A stretch of 64,000 nt of DNA from Ypsolopha sequella (Eukaryota > Arthropoda > Insecta > Lepidoptera > Ypsolophidae): the NCBI GenBank assembly GCA_934047225.1, contig OW203990.1, forward strand, positions 29,057,045 through 29,121,044. Direction: 5' to 3'. This document shows, piece after piece, positions 46,106 through 57,250 of this stretch. A program made the translations under genes and the position numbers. The notes below the pieces were generated by a model. That model was given only the letters and a program-made list of their open reading frames with translations, did not search any database and was not told the DNA's origin. Within the stretch, counting starts at the first letter, position 1. Every line of letters starts with the position of its first letter.

Positions 46106-46622
46106 AAAAAAAATTTTGGACTTAAATTTTTTAGATCTACAAATTTCCTATAATTTGGTGAAATAATAATTGAAATCGCTTTAGGCGTTTGGAAGGAGTA
46201 AGAGAATTATTGTGTTAATCATGTGAATCTTTCGATGACTTTCGATTATTTTGTCAAAACTTACAATAGAAAAACAGTTTATGAAACTTAAAATTTATTT
46301 TTGACTTTATAATGCCTATCATATATTTTTATGAAAGGTCTTGGACCACCCGTGTGGGAGGAGTAGGCCTTCAAAGACAGGTCCAAATTGCAGTTGGCGT
46401 ATCCATTCGCCTTAAAAGCACATGCAATGCAATACCGCTGAAACAGGGTACCGCAAATAAATAACCTCAGTTAAAAGTATTTATTTTTTATTAAACCTAT
46501 TATTTATAAATATCCGTTAAAAAACAACATTCCAATAAAAGTTTAAAATTAATAATAAATTATATTTATCCGGTTCACCTTCTCTAATGACCATAGCATG
46601 TTTTATCAAACAACAAATGCAC
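46106..46622. other. Interval without a recognised gene
   Basis: AT-rich, with nothing supported. Confidence 0.4.
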
Positions 46623-46975
46623 TTAAGGTGGTTGCGACAGGTCTCGGGCTCAAACGCACAACTTGTGTTTTTTTCTTATTTTTGAATAAAATTAAATAAG
46701 TGTGATTTACGACACTACGTGACAATCGTTGATGTCAATTATGCTTTTCTAATGAAGTTGCTTTATTTTGTGCTTTACTTTGTAAATGATCCTGCAAAAC
46801 GACTTTAAAGCATACTTGTTACAACGTAATGCATAAAATAACACAACTTTGCTAGAAAAGCCTTATTGACATTAAACTATTATCACGTAGTACTATGAAT
46901 CACATTTATTTAAAAATAAGAAAAACAAATAATAAGTTGTGCGTTTGGTAACAATATTCGTCGCAACCACCTTAA
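46623..46975. mobile_element. 345-bp foldback element with TTAA at both edges
   Basis: The ends 'ggtggttgcgac' and complement lie between TTAA at 46623-46626 and 46972-46975. The outer arms pair over about 70 bp ('gcacaactt', 'cttatttttgaataaa' and so on), with a partly paired centre. A TTAA target is the piggyBac signature, but the ends are not the usual CCC type. Confidence 0.8.
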
Positions 46976-47119
46976 CTTGAAAAAAAACCTCATTAACTTA
47001 AGATAGTCAGTTAAGCTCAGAAAGCCATAAGACTGCACGCTCGAGTGTGTAAGAATTAATTTCTGTAACCGACAAAGGAAAGGTGTAGTCTAGAATTATT
47101 AATTAGTGTAATAACCTTC
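46976..47119. other. Short unassigned interval
   Basis: Nothing supported. Confidence 0.3.
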
Positions 47120-47320
47120 ACACTTCTGTATTGTTTAGTTTTGGTAACCGTCCACAACGAACTTTATTATTTAGTTTTGGTAACCGTCCACTAACGAACT
47201 TTATTATTTAGTTTTGGTAACCGTCCACTAACGAACTTTATTATTTAGTTTTGGTAACCGTCCACTAACGAACTTTATTATTTAGTTTTGGTAACCGTCC
47301 ACTAACGAACTTTATCACAC
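47120..47320. repeat. 37-bp minisatellite, about 5 copies
   Basis: The unit is 'tttagttttggtaaccgtcc' then 'actaacgaactttatta'. The first copy lacks one base ('cacaacg'). Confidence 0.92.
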
Positions 47321-48193
47321 GTGAAAGATAAGGATTGTTAGGGTTAACCCATTACAGTTTAAGGTGCAATTATTTTAATAGTTATTTGCACATATGTACA
47401 TACACGAAGCGATAAAAACAGATACCAAAGCTTGAAATTTTTCCATAGAAACATTTTTGTTAGAAAGAAAGTGAAAAACTCAAGCAATATTGAGGTAAGC
47501 ACATTATTTTATGCTTTCGTTACATAGGTGTGTACAATAGACAAAAAAGCTTTTGGTACACTTTGTGGCCGTATTAAGAATAAAAGTGGCTCAGCGTCAA
47601 TTTCTTCGATGGTACAAAGTTCGATTCTTTATTAGATAAGAACAAATGAGGCATAAGGTTCCGACTTTACTTTGTAGCGGAGACTCTAAAAATATATGGT
47701 TTGAAAGAAGATACAAAGATAATATTTTTTCGGAGCATATAATGTTAGAACACGGATTTGGTTCATTGAGTTTTACGCCTACTCAGAAGGCATTATTAAC
47801 TTTTCCCCCGCAATGTTTTTACTCTGGCAACGTGAATTTTTTCTACGTTTTTAACGTATCGATGAAATTTCAAGACAATGTGAACCCAGTGATTTACGAT
47901 GTAAAGCGAAAAAGGCGATGTATATCGAACCGTGAAATGGCTCGATAATAAGAAAAAATATACTGCAATTTACTAGTACCTATGCAAATGGTATTTCGTT
48001 TATATCATATGTAATTATCATCATGAAGGTTAGAACAACCATAAACTGACGAACAGTCGAAGCACGTACAACGATTGACTAAATTACTTGGTTAATTCAC
48101 ATCACCTACAAAACTGAAGCACCAAACTACACATTACAAGCATAACACAGTCCTGAATACAGGGCTCCCATACTTCCTGTCTTTGTTTGTGGA
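47321..48193. other. Interval with one unrecognised 100-codon frame
   Basis: The plus frame 47646-47948 begins with ATG and has a non-repetitive composition (F, K and R rich). It shows no signal peptide, membrane segment or domain I know. It could be a chance frame or an exon fragment. Confidence 0.25.
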
Positions 48194-49093
48194 AATACTA
48201 CCGTGACTCGGAGTCAACTGAACAGGGCCCAAAATACTACCGTGACTCGGAGTCAACTGAACAGGGCCCAAAATACTACCGTGACTCGGAGTCAACTGAG
48301 CAGAGCCCAAAATACTACCATAACTCGGAGTCAACTGAACAGGGCCCAAAATACTACCGTGACTCGGAGTCAACTGAACAGGGCCCAAAATACTACCATA
48401 ACTCGGAGTCAACTGAACAGGGCCCAAAATACTACCGTGACTCGGAGTCAACTGGACAGGGCCCAAAATACTACCATAACTCGGAGTCAACTGAACAGGG
48501 CCCAAAATACTACCGTGACTCGGAGTCAACTGGACAGGGCCCAAAATACTACCGTGACTCGGAGTCAACTGAACAGGGCCCAAAATATTACCGTGACTCG
48601 GAGTCATCTGAACAGGGCCCAAAATACTACCGTGACTCGGAGTCAACTGAACAGGGCCCAAAATACTACCATAACTCGGAGTCATCTGAACAGGGCCCAA
48701 AATACTACCGTGACTCGGAGTCAACTGGACAGGGCCCAAAATACTACCATAACTCGGAGTCAACTGAACAGGGCCCAAAATACTACCGTGACTCGGAGTC
48801 AACTGAACAGGGCCCAAAATACTACCGTGACTCGGAGTCAACTGAGCAGAGCCCAAAATACTACCATAACTCGGAGTCAACTGAACAGGGCCCAAAATAC
48901 TACCGTGACTCGGAGTCAACTGAACAGGGCCCAAAATACTACCATAACTCGGAGTCATCTGAACAGGGCCCAAAATACTACCGTGACTCGGAGTCAACTG
49001 AACAGGGCCCAAAATACTACCATAACTCGGAGTCAACTGAACAGGGCCCAAAATACTACCGTGACTCGGAGTCAACTGAACAGGGCCCAAAAT
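48194..49093 (+). repeat. 39-bp minisatellite, about 23 copies
   Basis: The unit is 'gactcggagtcaactgaaca' plus 'gggcccaaaatactaccgt', with a frequent variant 'cataactcgg'. The two variants often alternate, giving a 78-bp dimer. Rare variants (gagcagagccc) recur 546 bp apart, exactly 14 units, implying a large internal duplication. The array is open in several frames; the one that continues into the coiled-coil sequence downstream has a 13-residue period around T-R-S-Q-L-N-R-A-Q-N. Confidence 0.95.
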
Positions 49094-49912
49094 CAAGAAT
49101 TGGACCTGAAATTGGTGACCACTCTTGAGGACCTCAAGACTGCCAGAGAGAAAATATGAAAACTCAAAACACTCTTTTAAAACGTGAGATGATTGTTATA
49201 GTCAGGGCGCGTGCAATATTCCATACTGAACGAGATTCATTGCATAAGGATATCAGTACACTCCGAACACATGTACATCATCATTACAAAAAATTCATGA
49301 CCAAGAAAACCGCGGAACGAGAAAATCGCGAAGCAGAGCAAACCCTACAAAAATATATGCTACTATATAATGAATTAGTTAGCTGCGAAACATCTCAATC
49401 AACATTTCATATCATTGACTCAACTAATTTAACTGTAACACACCAATTGAGCGAAATCACCGATCTGAGATTGGAACTAGAGATCATGCAACAAAAATAT
49501 CATGCTGCAAGGGATGAGCTTATTGAACAGGATGTAACCTTTGGAGAAATGTTGAAAATTGCTGAATCCATGAGTGAAATTGTGACAGCAATCATAAAAA
49601 ACTACAGTTACATGTAGAAGCAACACAGCCTTCAGAGGAACCCAGCTGCATACACAGAAGCTTCCTGCTGTGTGTGTCATCTGCAACTCTAGCTTCTCCG
49701 GACACTCAGCCTATACTGACCCCTCAGGATCTACATACGTCTATGAGCCTCTCACCATCTCAGAGTCACCTTGTCCGAGTCCAGAGGTATGGACTGTCAG
49801 CGTCACCGCTTGCTACTGCCGGGACTTCCCAAAACACTCGTGACAACAAACAACAAAAAAAAAACGCGAAATCTTTTAAAAAATGCGATATAAAAATAAA
49901 GAGTTATTAGGC
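49094..49912 (+). pseudogene. Decayed coiled-coil coding sequence
   Basis: After the 39-bp array one frame reads about 20 residues of E/L/K-rich helix (L-D-L-K-L-V-T-T-L-E-D-L-K) to a stop near 49158. The next frame then carries a 153-codon stretch (49156-49617) rich in E, K, L and H with heptad-like spacing. A third frame (49674-49910) is Ser/Thr-rich. Two frame changes within 800 bp suggest a broken gene or a processed pseudogene. The composition is coding-like and unlike nearby AT-rich DNA. I do not recognise the family. Unseen introns could also explain the frame changes. Confidence 0.45.
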
Positions 49913-51516
49913 TTTAGGCAAACCCAGCTGTCTTGCACGTTTAAGTTATCTGAACGAGAAATCTAGTAGCTAGTGGATTCTCCCGAGGGGGGGAGTTATT
50001 TCTACCTAAACAGCTCAACCAAACTAGTCGTTTTAAAGTTGGGCCTCGGAAAGATTGATGAACGAACAGGCAGACAGTGAAGCTTGCCTGGATATGTCAT
50101 GTTTAGAATAAAGATGTATATCTTCCCCTCGGTACCTCTACCTACACTATCAATTGTAATGCCTTTTCGGTTCACATGATTCATTGCTCGTTCTTCGACA
50201 ATGAAATTGCATATTATATTGACTGTGGTCATTGGATCGTGAAATAACTTGGTTAAACAAAGAAAGCCGGTATATAGGCTCTGAAAACTACATAAATGAG
50301 GTCAAAAGATCAGGACATGGCTAGTGCGGCCAACACGCTTGAAGACTAGCACTATTCAGGCATTATCGAAATTAAGACATACAATAAGTTACATAGTATT
50401 ACAAAAACCAACTTTATAAAACACGTGTTTAAACGAAACAAATTGTCATGCATATACGAAGTTCATTCCGGAAAACACGATTTGTTTTTGGACTTAATAA
50501 ACTCATAAACCAGCAACCAAAACGAAAGGTACTCATAATAATAATAGAAGTAATCATAAACCAAGCAAAATGTCCGTTAAATACTTGTACATACAATATG
50601 CCAACGTATAACTCTGGACCATTAACATTACAAACGTTAGCAACTCACAAAGACAATAAGCACATTAATTTGTTTGTAGAATTGTGATTTACAAAAGGAT
50701 ATGAGTGCGTATGTAACGTTGGACGACCCGCCTCTGTTATTATGAAAAGGTTTTTATTTAAAGCCGGCTCCCAGTTAATTTACAAGCATTTTAAAGCGAA
50801 TGACGTCAGATCCAGCGCTCTATATAAATACGACACAACAAAAATACAAATTATTTTATGTAACGCCCCTTTGAAAAAGAGCTACCCTTTGGCCCTTTTT
50901 AACAGACTTAGACACTGAAATATTCAATAATTTTTGGATTTTACAATAATTTTAATTATACAGTGAAAACCGAATCAAAATAGATTTAGTGGTTCTTAAG
51001 TTTTATGCGAATATAAGTATATTATATGATTATAGCAGATCAATAGTGATGTATTAAGAACGTGTACTTATTGGAAAGAGGGGAAAGAGGAGACAATTTG
51101 ACAGTTTTATCAAATTCATCATTGAAGGAAACGTGGAGGGGAAAAGAAAAAGGAAGGCATACGAGAACATTCATGGATCAGGTGAAATAGAAAGTAAATG
51201 TCGTGTCGTATCAACAAGTTAGGAAAAGGCGGAGTGCAAAAGTGAATGGAGAAGACTCCACCGCTCTTGCACAGCTCTTAAGTTAAATTGTATCAAAAAA
51301 ACAGGAGTACTTTTCCTTCGACAACCGGAACCGCCTAAAGAACACCTTCCACGAAAATACATGTTATACATATAAGTATATATAAGATACACATACAACA
51401 CATATTTGCCTCTCCCAGCGTCATCCGAAAATTACTCTATTTCTCTTAAACGGTATGTTTAAAAATCATGAAAAATAGTATTTTGTGCAACTGTAACATA
51501 ATTTGAGACATTGGGA
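49913..51516. other. Interval without a recognised gene
   Basis: Short open frames at 50002-50232 and 50448-50687 have no domain. Nothing else is supported. Confidence 0.35.
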
Positions 51517-51570
51517 CACGAATGAATGAATGAATGAATGAATGAATAAACACTTTATTGCACAGAAAAA
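51517..51570 (-). mobile_element. (ATTC)n LINE tail
   Basis: Six copies of 'gaat' followed by 'aaacactttattgcac'. Read on the minus strand this is an AATAAA-containing end plus ATTC repeats, typical of a non-LTR 3' end. The adjacent body (51571-51790) is A-rich and degenerate. Confidence 0.5.
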
Positions 51571-52143
51571 TTAAAATAAAAGACAGAATACAGAAAAATA
51601 AAAGGCAAGGGCGGACTTATTCCAGTCAACCGATGGTGTGGAGAAAGAAAAAAAAAATTACAAGTATCATATTTGTGCAAAAAGAAAAATAATCTTCTTC
51701 AAGCCTAATATTTTAATATAATACACTACATACTAATACATACACAAATACATAAATACATACATACAAATAAAGTAGCATAGTCAGTCTAGTCAGAGAG
51801 ATGAAAGGTAAACGAAAGGGACACGAGTGCTTGTTTACGTAACGAACGAAGTGTTTAATTATGTTCAGTTGCACACAATGCTTTATTTATGACCATCAAA
51901 AATATCGTTTTTAATTATAATATTTTCAAATAACAATTTCACGAAAAATAAGAACATTCGTTCATGAACCGAATAAAGGTGGCGTGGCTTAAGAAATAAG
52001 GTCGGGACTTATTTCTCGTCTGATTGAGTCTCTGACGGTTTTATAACAAATTGGGCCAATCGCAGCGCAGAATCGCGGTATTATAATGTAATAATATAAC
52101 ATCGATTGCCTTATTGCAGTATGGGAGTAGATAAATATATATT
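51571..52143. other. Interval without a recognised gene
   Basis: A-rich and T-rich DNA with nothing supported. Confidence 0.35.
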
Positions 52144-52533
52144 TCAATGCATGTGCTCGTAAAGGCTTACTTTTTATGCATCAAAACCGAACAGAAAGTC
52201 GATTATTTTGCCCTAGGGCTTTATTATTATTATTTTTTTTTTATTTGTTTGCAATGGTTGGCTAACCTGCAGCCTTTCCTGTGTACCATAGATGTTATAC
52301 TTTTTTTTCACTGTTTAACGGCTCTGGATACAATCCTTTTGAGCCAATTATAATTTAAAGTTCACAAGATTATATTTGTTTTCATTTCCTCACACTACGC
52401 ATTGAAAAACGTAGTATGATACACGGGCGTAAAAGCAATAAATTACTCGGTTACGTTTAAAACACTCGCTACGCTCGTGTTTTAAATCGTCCTCGTAATT
52501 TATTCCTTTGCGCCCTTGTAGCATAAACTACTA
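52144..52533 (+). mobile_element. Hairpin-tailed repeat, copy 4 of 5
   Basis: Complete copy with TT at both edges in an AT-rich target ('aatatata' / 'atatattg'). Confidence 0.9.
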
Positions 52534-53384
52534 TTATATATTGTTAGTTTAACTTTATTCTCGCGTATAAGAAACAGCATGAAAATATTGTTCAAAGTCC
52601 AGCTGTTTTAGACTAACAAATGGTATTTGTATGGTTCTTTCCCTAAAATACAAGAAAAACATTGTTTAGAAAAATATTTCCTTCTACGCTCGTTTTTCAG
52701 GTAAATTTACTCGTAACTGGCAATAATATACTAAAGCCGATTCTGAAGGCTTTAATTTTAGTTTTATTGCTGTCAAAACTAAATTGTCTTCGATACAAAA
52801 TAGTCCTTAAGAGTTAGGAATAAAGAGTTTTCTCGATTAAGGTTGTACGGGTAGACTGAATTTTCACATGAAATTATGAATCAACAATGGATCGTGGATA
52901 TCTGAGAAAAAAAAACTGTTAGAACAAAATAGAAACGTAAATTTAATTGATTTTTATCACTAAATTTAAAACAACGTAAAAATAATATTTTCAAGTTCAT
53001 CACTGTTTTTTATATACTAATGGTTTCTCAAAGTTTATTTATATATTTTTATATGAGACCACTTATCCTTATAAACATGAAATTTAAAAAATATTAATTA
53101 TACATATTGTCATTATTTGTAACAAATATTTTAAAACTGCTCTATCAACAGGCGCGTGAGCCGAAAAGTAGTCGTGTCTCTCTCTACGCCTTACATGCGA
53201 AAGTGAGAGCGCATTTTTTGCAGCTCTAAGTTGCAGCTCTTTAGCAATTTAGATTTTTCAGAGCTATGTTTCTTACGCAAACATCTACTTCAAATAAAAG
53301 CAACTTTAATAATATATATTCGCATATATTTAGCTTACATTACAATATAAACATACATAGGTAACTAAGGTATTAAGGCGCTAC
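52534..53384. other. Interval without a recognised gene
   Basis: AT-rich, with nothing supported. Confidence 0.4.
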
Positions 53385-53815
53385 GGAAAAAAAATCGACA
53401 CTTTTAGAACTTGCATATCTAGTAAAGAAGGTATTATTTTGATAAAATAGTTTATGATTTTTGGAATCTTCTTCTAGGGATCTGTTAAACAGAAACGCGA
53501 TTAAAAAAATCAGCTCGATGAAAATATTTTTTGAAATGAGGTCGTTTTCGACACCATTTCTTCTGGTTTGAGAATTTGGAATGACATATGAACGGCAATT
53601 ATATGTTACTAGATGGGTTTTAACAGTATCTAAGACCTGGTTAAACGAAATTTTGGTAGCAACTTGATTACATTTTATATTTATAAAAAACCGACATTTT
53701 GCTACTTTTCTTCGAATCCGTCCCTCTAGCACTATGCGTTTTTTTGCATATGGAGTAACAGGGACGCTAAAACATATCCATATCGCCTTAACAGCCAATT
53801 TCCCTGACTTTTAGT
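53385..53815 (+). repeat. Interspersed repeat, diverged copy of the 23.3/56.4-kb family
   Basis: Shares 'atccgtccctctagcac' with 'gcgtttttttgca' and a following 'gagtaacaggga' (compare 'ctgcccctctcgcactgcgc' and 'ggagtgacagtgac' near 56770-56815). A minus-strand 141-codon frame across it is fortuitous. Confidence 0.5.
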
Positions 53816-54073
53816 TGTGATTGATGGCGATAGATATGTTAAAGCAATATTATTTTGACCAAAGCCGGACCTTTATGCTGCGGGTCCGGTAGACGACTAC
53901 CTGACCCCAATTCCCAGAAATCTGGTCCGGGACCAAATGTACGTTTTACTTAATTTAACATAATATAGTATAGGTACTTACGGTATAGAAACGCGAATAA
54001 AATTGAATCGGGATGTGAGGATCTCTAACGGGAATCCCGCGCCCTCTAACTTCTGTATATCTTACCGAATTAT

Positions 54074-54290
54074 ATTGGGTGTTAATATGATGTTGCGGAA
54101 ACCGGAAACTGGCGATAGTCCATACTACGATTTGTTTCACAAAAAGTTGTTTGTATGGACGAGTATTATCGCCGATTTACGGCTTCCGCAACATCATTAC
54201 CCTGCATAATGTTAGTTTGTATCTATCTCCTTGCAATGGATATATCGTAAACTGTTTAAAACACGATCACTTTAAAATATAGTTATTTAT
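54074..54290. repeat. Imperfect hairpin plus 'ATCTCCTTGC' tail
   Basis: 'gatgttgcggaaac' (54089-54102) pairs with 'ggcttccgcaacatc' (54181-54195). A related half, 'ccggcttccgcaacataata', is at 56309-56328. The following 'tatctccttgcaatggatat' matches the sequence after the T-arm fragment at 5419-5524. Confidence 0.55.
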
Positions 54291-54386
54291 TTGTATCAAA
54301 ATAAGATTAACTTGTTAGTGAATGTAATGGGCAACTGGACAAGTAACGGAATATACATATTTTTAAAGTTAGTATAATTTCATATG

Positions 54387-55180
54387 TTGTAGCATTCGCT
54401 ACAGGTATTCAACCTTTTTCATCTATTTTAGTCTTTCTTTGTCGTTGATTTCTTTACTGAATTTTCAAATTTTAAAATTTAGAAAGTCTTGTCATATTTT
54501 TTTGTTATTTTTCTCATATCGAAGAGTATCGTCGTTGAACTAACAAAAAAATCTGCATTAAAAAATTAATATATCAAATTTGAGATCCCATGGATTCACA
54601 AAACGGAGCACATTTGCCCTAGAGTCAGTGGAAGCCTTTTTTTCTTCTTTTCCTGGTAAGTTTTGCGTACTTTTGGTTTCATTCTCTGAAAATCCCTTTT
54701 GTCCCGTTTCCAATACGTTAATTTCCTTGCCCAGATTTCATAGGCATGTCTTGACGCTGTTGTTTTATTTCTTTTCAATGCATGTGCTCGTAAAGGCCCA
54801 CTTTTTATGCATCAAAACCGAACAGAAAGTCGATTATTTTGCCCTAGGGCTTATTTTTTTATTTATTTGCAATGGTTGGCTAACCTGCAGCCTTTTCTGT
54901 GTACCATAGATGTTATACTTCTTTTTCCACTGTTTAACGGCTCTGGAGATAATCCTTTTGAGCCAATAATAATTTAAAGTTCACAAGATTATATTTGTTT
55001 TCATTTCCTCACACTATGCATTGAAAAACGTAGTATGATACACGGGCGTAAAAGCAATAAATTACTCGGTTACGTTTAAAATACTCGCTACGCTCGTGTT
55101 TTAAATCGTCCTCGTGATTTATTCCTTTTCGCCCTTGTAGCATAAACTACTATTACAGCGACCCTTCAGGTTTTTTAAGG
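54387..55180. repeat. Interspersed repeat interrupted by a nested insertion
   Basis: Second copy of 6957-7371. It is split by the 378-bp hairpin-tailed repeat at 54775-55152 and resumes 'acagcgacccttcaggtttt'. Comparison with the intact copy fixes the insertion boundaries to the base, apart from ambiguous T residues. Confidence 0.9.
54775..55152 (+). mobile_element. Hairpin-tailed repeat, copy 5 of 5, nested
   Basis: Begins 'tcaatgcatgtgctcgta', ends 'cataaactacta'. The empty site 'tttctttacagcg' (7340-7352) shows a gain of this unit plus at most two T residues, consistent with a TT target duplication. Confidence 0.92.
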
Positions 55181-55280
55181 TTTCGGAGAAACTGTCGTTG
55201 GCGCTACGCTGTCACACTTATTGCTTATAAAAAGTGAAACTGCGCAAATTTCTCGTTACTAGGAATTAGTTTTGGGATCA
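55181..55280. other. Short unassigned interval
   Basis: Nothing supported. Confidence 0.3.
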
Positions 55281-55442
55281 GCGGGTCTACCGCGTAATTT
55301 TGATTTTCATAGACATCAACTTGAGATTGAAATTTGACGTGCGTGCAAAAGAGATGGCATGTTAGGCGGGCATCGTCGCACGCACGTCAAATTTCAATCT
55401 CAAGTTGATGTTGATGAAAATCAGAATAACGTGGTAGACCCG
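55281..55442. mobile_element. Hairpin MITE 'GGGTCTACCGCGTAA', copy 1 of 2
   Basis: Inverted arms from 'gggtctaccgcgtaat' through 'tcaacttgagattgaaattt' and 'gacgtgcgtgc' to a small centre 'aaaagagatggcatgttagg'. It runs directly into the element beginning at 55443. Confidence 0.85.
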
Positions 55443-55792
55443 CAGGTGGTAGAGCTGGTGCCGGGCGACTGTGGAAGTACCACCATCTTACCTGGAGACC
55501 CCCTCGAAGTAATTCGAGGGAGAGTAAGAGGACAGCTCACAGGCCAGGAGGCCCACCATGCCTGGGACCGATGGATGGCGGTATATCCATCCCTAATAGC
55601 CGGGCGTTATATGGAACAGACTGGTGACGGGCAGCGGCGTCACTGGTGCGAGGGTTCCGGCACCGCGCTCACCAACCCGCCTGCCCAGCGTGAGTGAGTA
55701 TGGGCAATTCTTCCAGGATGACCGCCGGGAGTGGCAAAGTCCTGTATAGGCTTATGTCCAGCAGTGGACGAACTAGGCTGATGGATGGATGA
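55443..55792 (+). mobile_element. SINE-like element with RTE-type 3' end, full length
   Basis: Same ends as the other copies. Its start 'tggtagagctgg' fits the RNA polymerase III A-box pattern TRGYNNANNNGG exactly, but no correctly spaced B box is clear. It lies immediately after the MITE at 55281-55442. Confidence 0.85.
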
Positions 55793-56063
55793 AGAAAGGG
55801 TAGGCTTATTTACTTATTTCTGTGCACAGAAAAATAACGCAATGGATTACTGTAATGTTGTACAAAATTGTATGTAAATAAATAAAGTGTAAACAAAACT
55901 TGAGTGCGGGAATGGATCCAGGAATATAGATATGGAATTGTAAGTTGTGTCAGAGAAAGACTGTACGTTTGTTATTCTCTTTCTATTTTACTTATCCACG
56001 CACGTTAAATAAAAATCAAAAACCATGTGATATTTTATTACAAGAAAACATCGTGAGGATACC
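55793..56063. other. Unassigned interval
   Basis: Nothing supported. Confidence 0.3.
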
Positions 56064-56340
56064 TGCACCCGTAGCTGGTGCGAGATGCGACTTAGTTGAA
56101 TCACAAGTGCGAGGATCGTGACATACTGTTTAATCGCAGAAACATCTTGTTACGATCCTCGCACTTGTGAGTCACCTAAGTACGGGTGCTGCATGCTCTA
56201 AAAAGTGTGTATTTGTGCTCGAAGAATGGCGATCGGGCTCAGTTTTACAATTGGTGTTATCTTTATTTGCTGGTTGTTGTTTGTACGGTGAGTAGTATCG
56301 TCAGTTTCCGGCTTCCGCAACATAATATTAACACCCAGTA
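56064..56340. repeat. Imperfect hairpin and adjoining repeat half
   Basis: 'cacaagtgcgaggatcgt' at 56102-56119 pairs with 'acgatcctcgcacttgtg' at 56152-56169, and the outer 'gcacccgta' pairs with 'tacgggtgc' (56181-56189). The segment 56300-56336 is the reverse of 54074-54102. Confidence 0.7.
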
Positions 56341-56429
56341 CAAGGGAGGGCTTAGGGTGTCAACTTAACTTGACACTTACGATCTATTTAACTCTATGTA
56401 TCTAAAGGGTCTAATTAAGGCGACAAGTT

Positions 56430-56860
56430 AAAAAAAAACACGGCTGCTTCTATTCTATGTATTTTATGAAATACACGGAAAATTGTAATCAATATCTGGT
56501 ACATGCATTTTGACTATATATAATTTAATCTACGGTATAATTGGAAAACATGTTTGGATAAATTTTCCTCGATAGAAATAATTGTTGTAATGAGGTCTTT
56601 AAAAACCTTTTTCTCCTTTGTTTGACGAATGGGAACCATGTACAGAACTCAAACATATTTTATTAGATGGGTTTCAATAATATCTAGAGTTCTGATTTTG
56701 GAAATTTTGCTATTTATTTTAGTTTTTATTATAAATTTATAAAAGTAACTTTTTTCCTTTCGCCCTGAATCTGCCCCTCTCGCACTGCGCATTTTTTCGC
56801 CTGGAGTGACAGTGACAAAAATAAAATTCGCATAGCCTTTTAAGTTGGTCTTTGATAACT
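56430..56860 (+). repeat. Interspersed repeat, opposite-strand copy of 23265-23640
   Basis: Contains 'ggaaaacatgtttggataaa', 'ttttcctcgatagaaataat' and 'ggagtgacagtgacaaaaat'. Confidence 0.7.
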
Positions 56861-56889
56861 TCCTAGATATTGAAATATTTCAAATTTTC

Positions 56890-57130
56890 ATATTTTTTTC
56901 CTATGTGTGTGCTATAAGACCTACCTGTATACGAAATTTCAAGTTTCTAAGTCAACTGGAAGTGCCTTATAGGTTTTGATTCCGTTGCGAGTGTATGTAA
57001 AGTGCAATAACTTTTTTTGCGTCAAGTTAGAAGCCTGATTTTTTTACAGCAATAAGGGGCAATTTTGTATGAGGTATCAGTTTCAACTTGTTATCTCATA
57101 CGGGGGCCGAGCAAAAGAGTGTTGACAGAC
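56890..57130 (-). repeat. Interspersed repeat, opposite-strand copy of 19115-19445
   Basis: Contains 'aagtcaactggaagtgcctt', 'gtgcaataactttttttgcg', 'ttgttatctcatacgggggc' and 'gacagacagccagacagaca'. Confidence 0.7.
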
Positions 57131-57174
57131 AGCCAGACAGACAATCTCTTAGCCAGGAGCGCATTCCGAAGCAC

Positions 57175-57250
57175 GCAGACCGGCCACAAAGAGCCCTACA
57201 GGATTTCAACCCGCAACCTCCGAATTACTAAGCCACTGACCTCAGAGGTC
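57175..57250 (-). repeat. tRNA-like SINE head
   Basis: On the minus strand 'gtcagtggcttagtaattcg' followed by 'gaggttgcgggttgaaatcc' resembles A and B boxes at about the tRNA spacing. No full cloverleaf could be drawn. Confidence 0.45.

Noticed and set aside
47646..47948. Host gene of 100 codons
   Set aside because: No domain, signal or splice support; kept only as an unrecognised frame.
48134..49096. Minus-strand 320-codon frame
   Set aside because: By-product of the 39-bp minisatellite.
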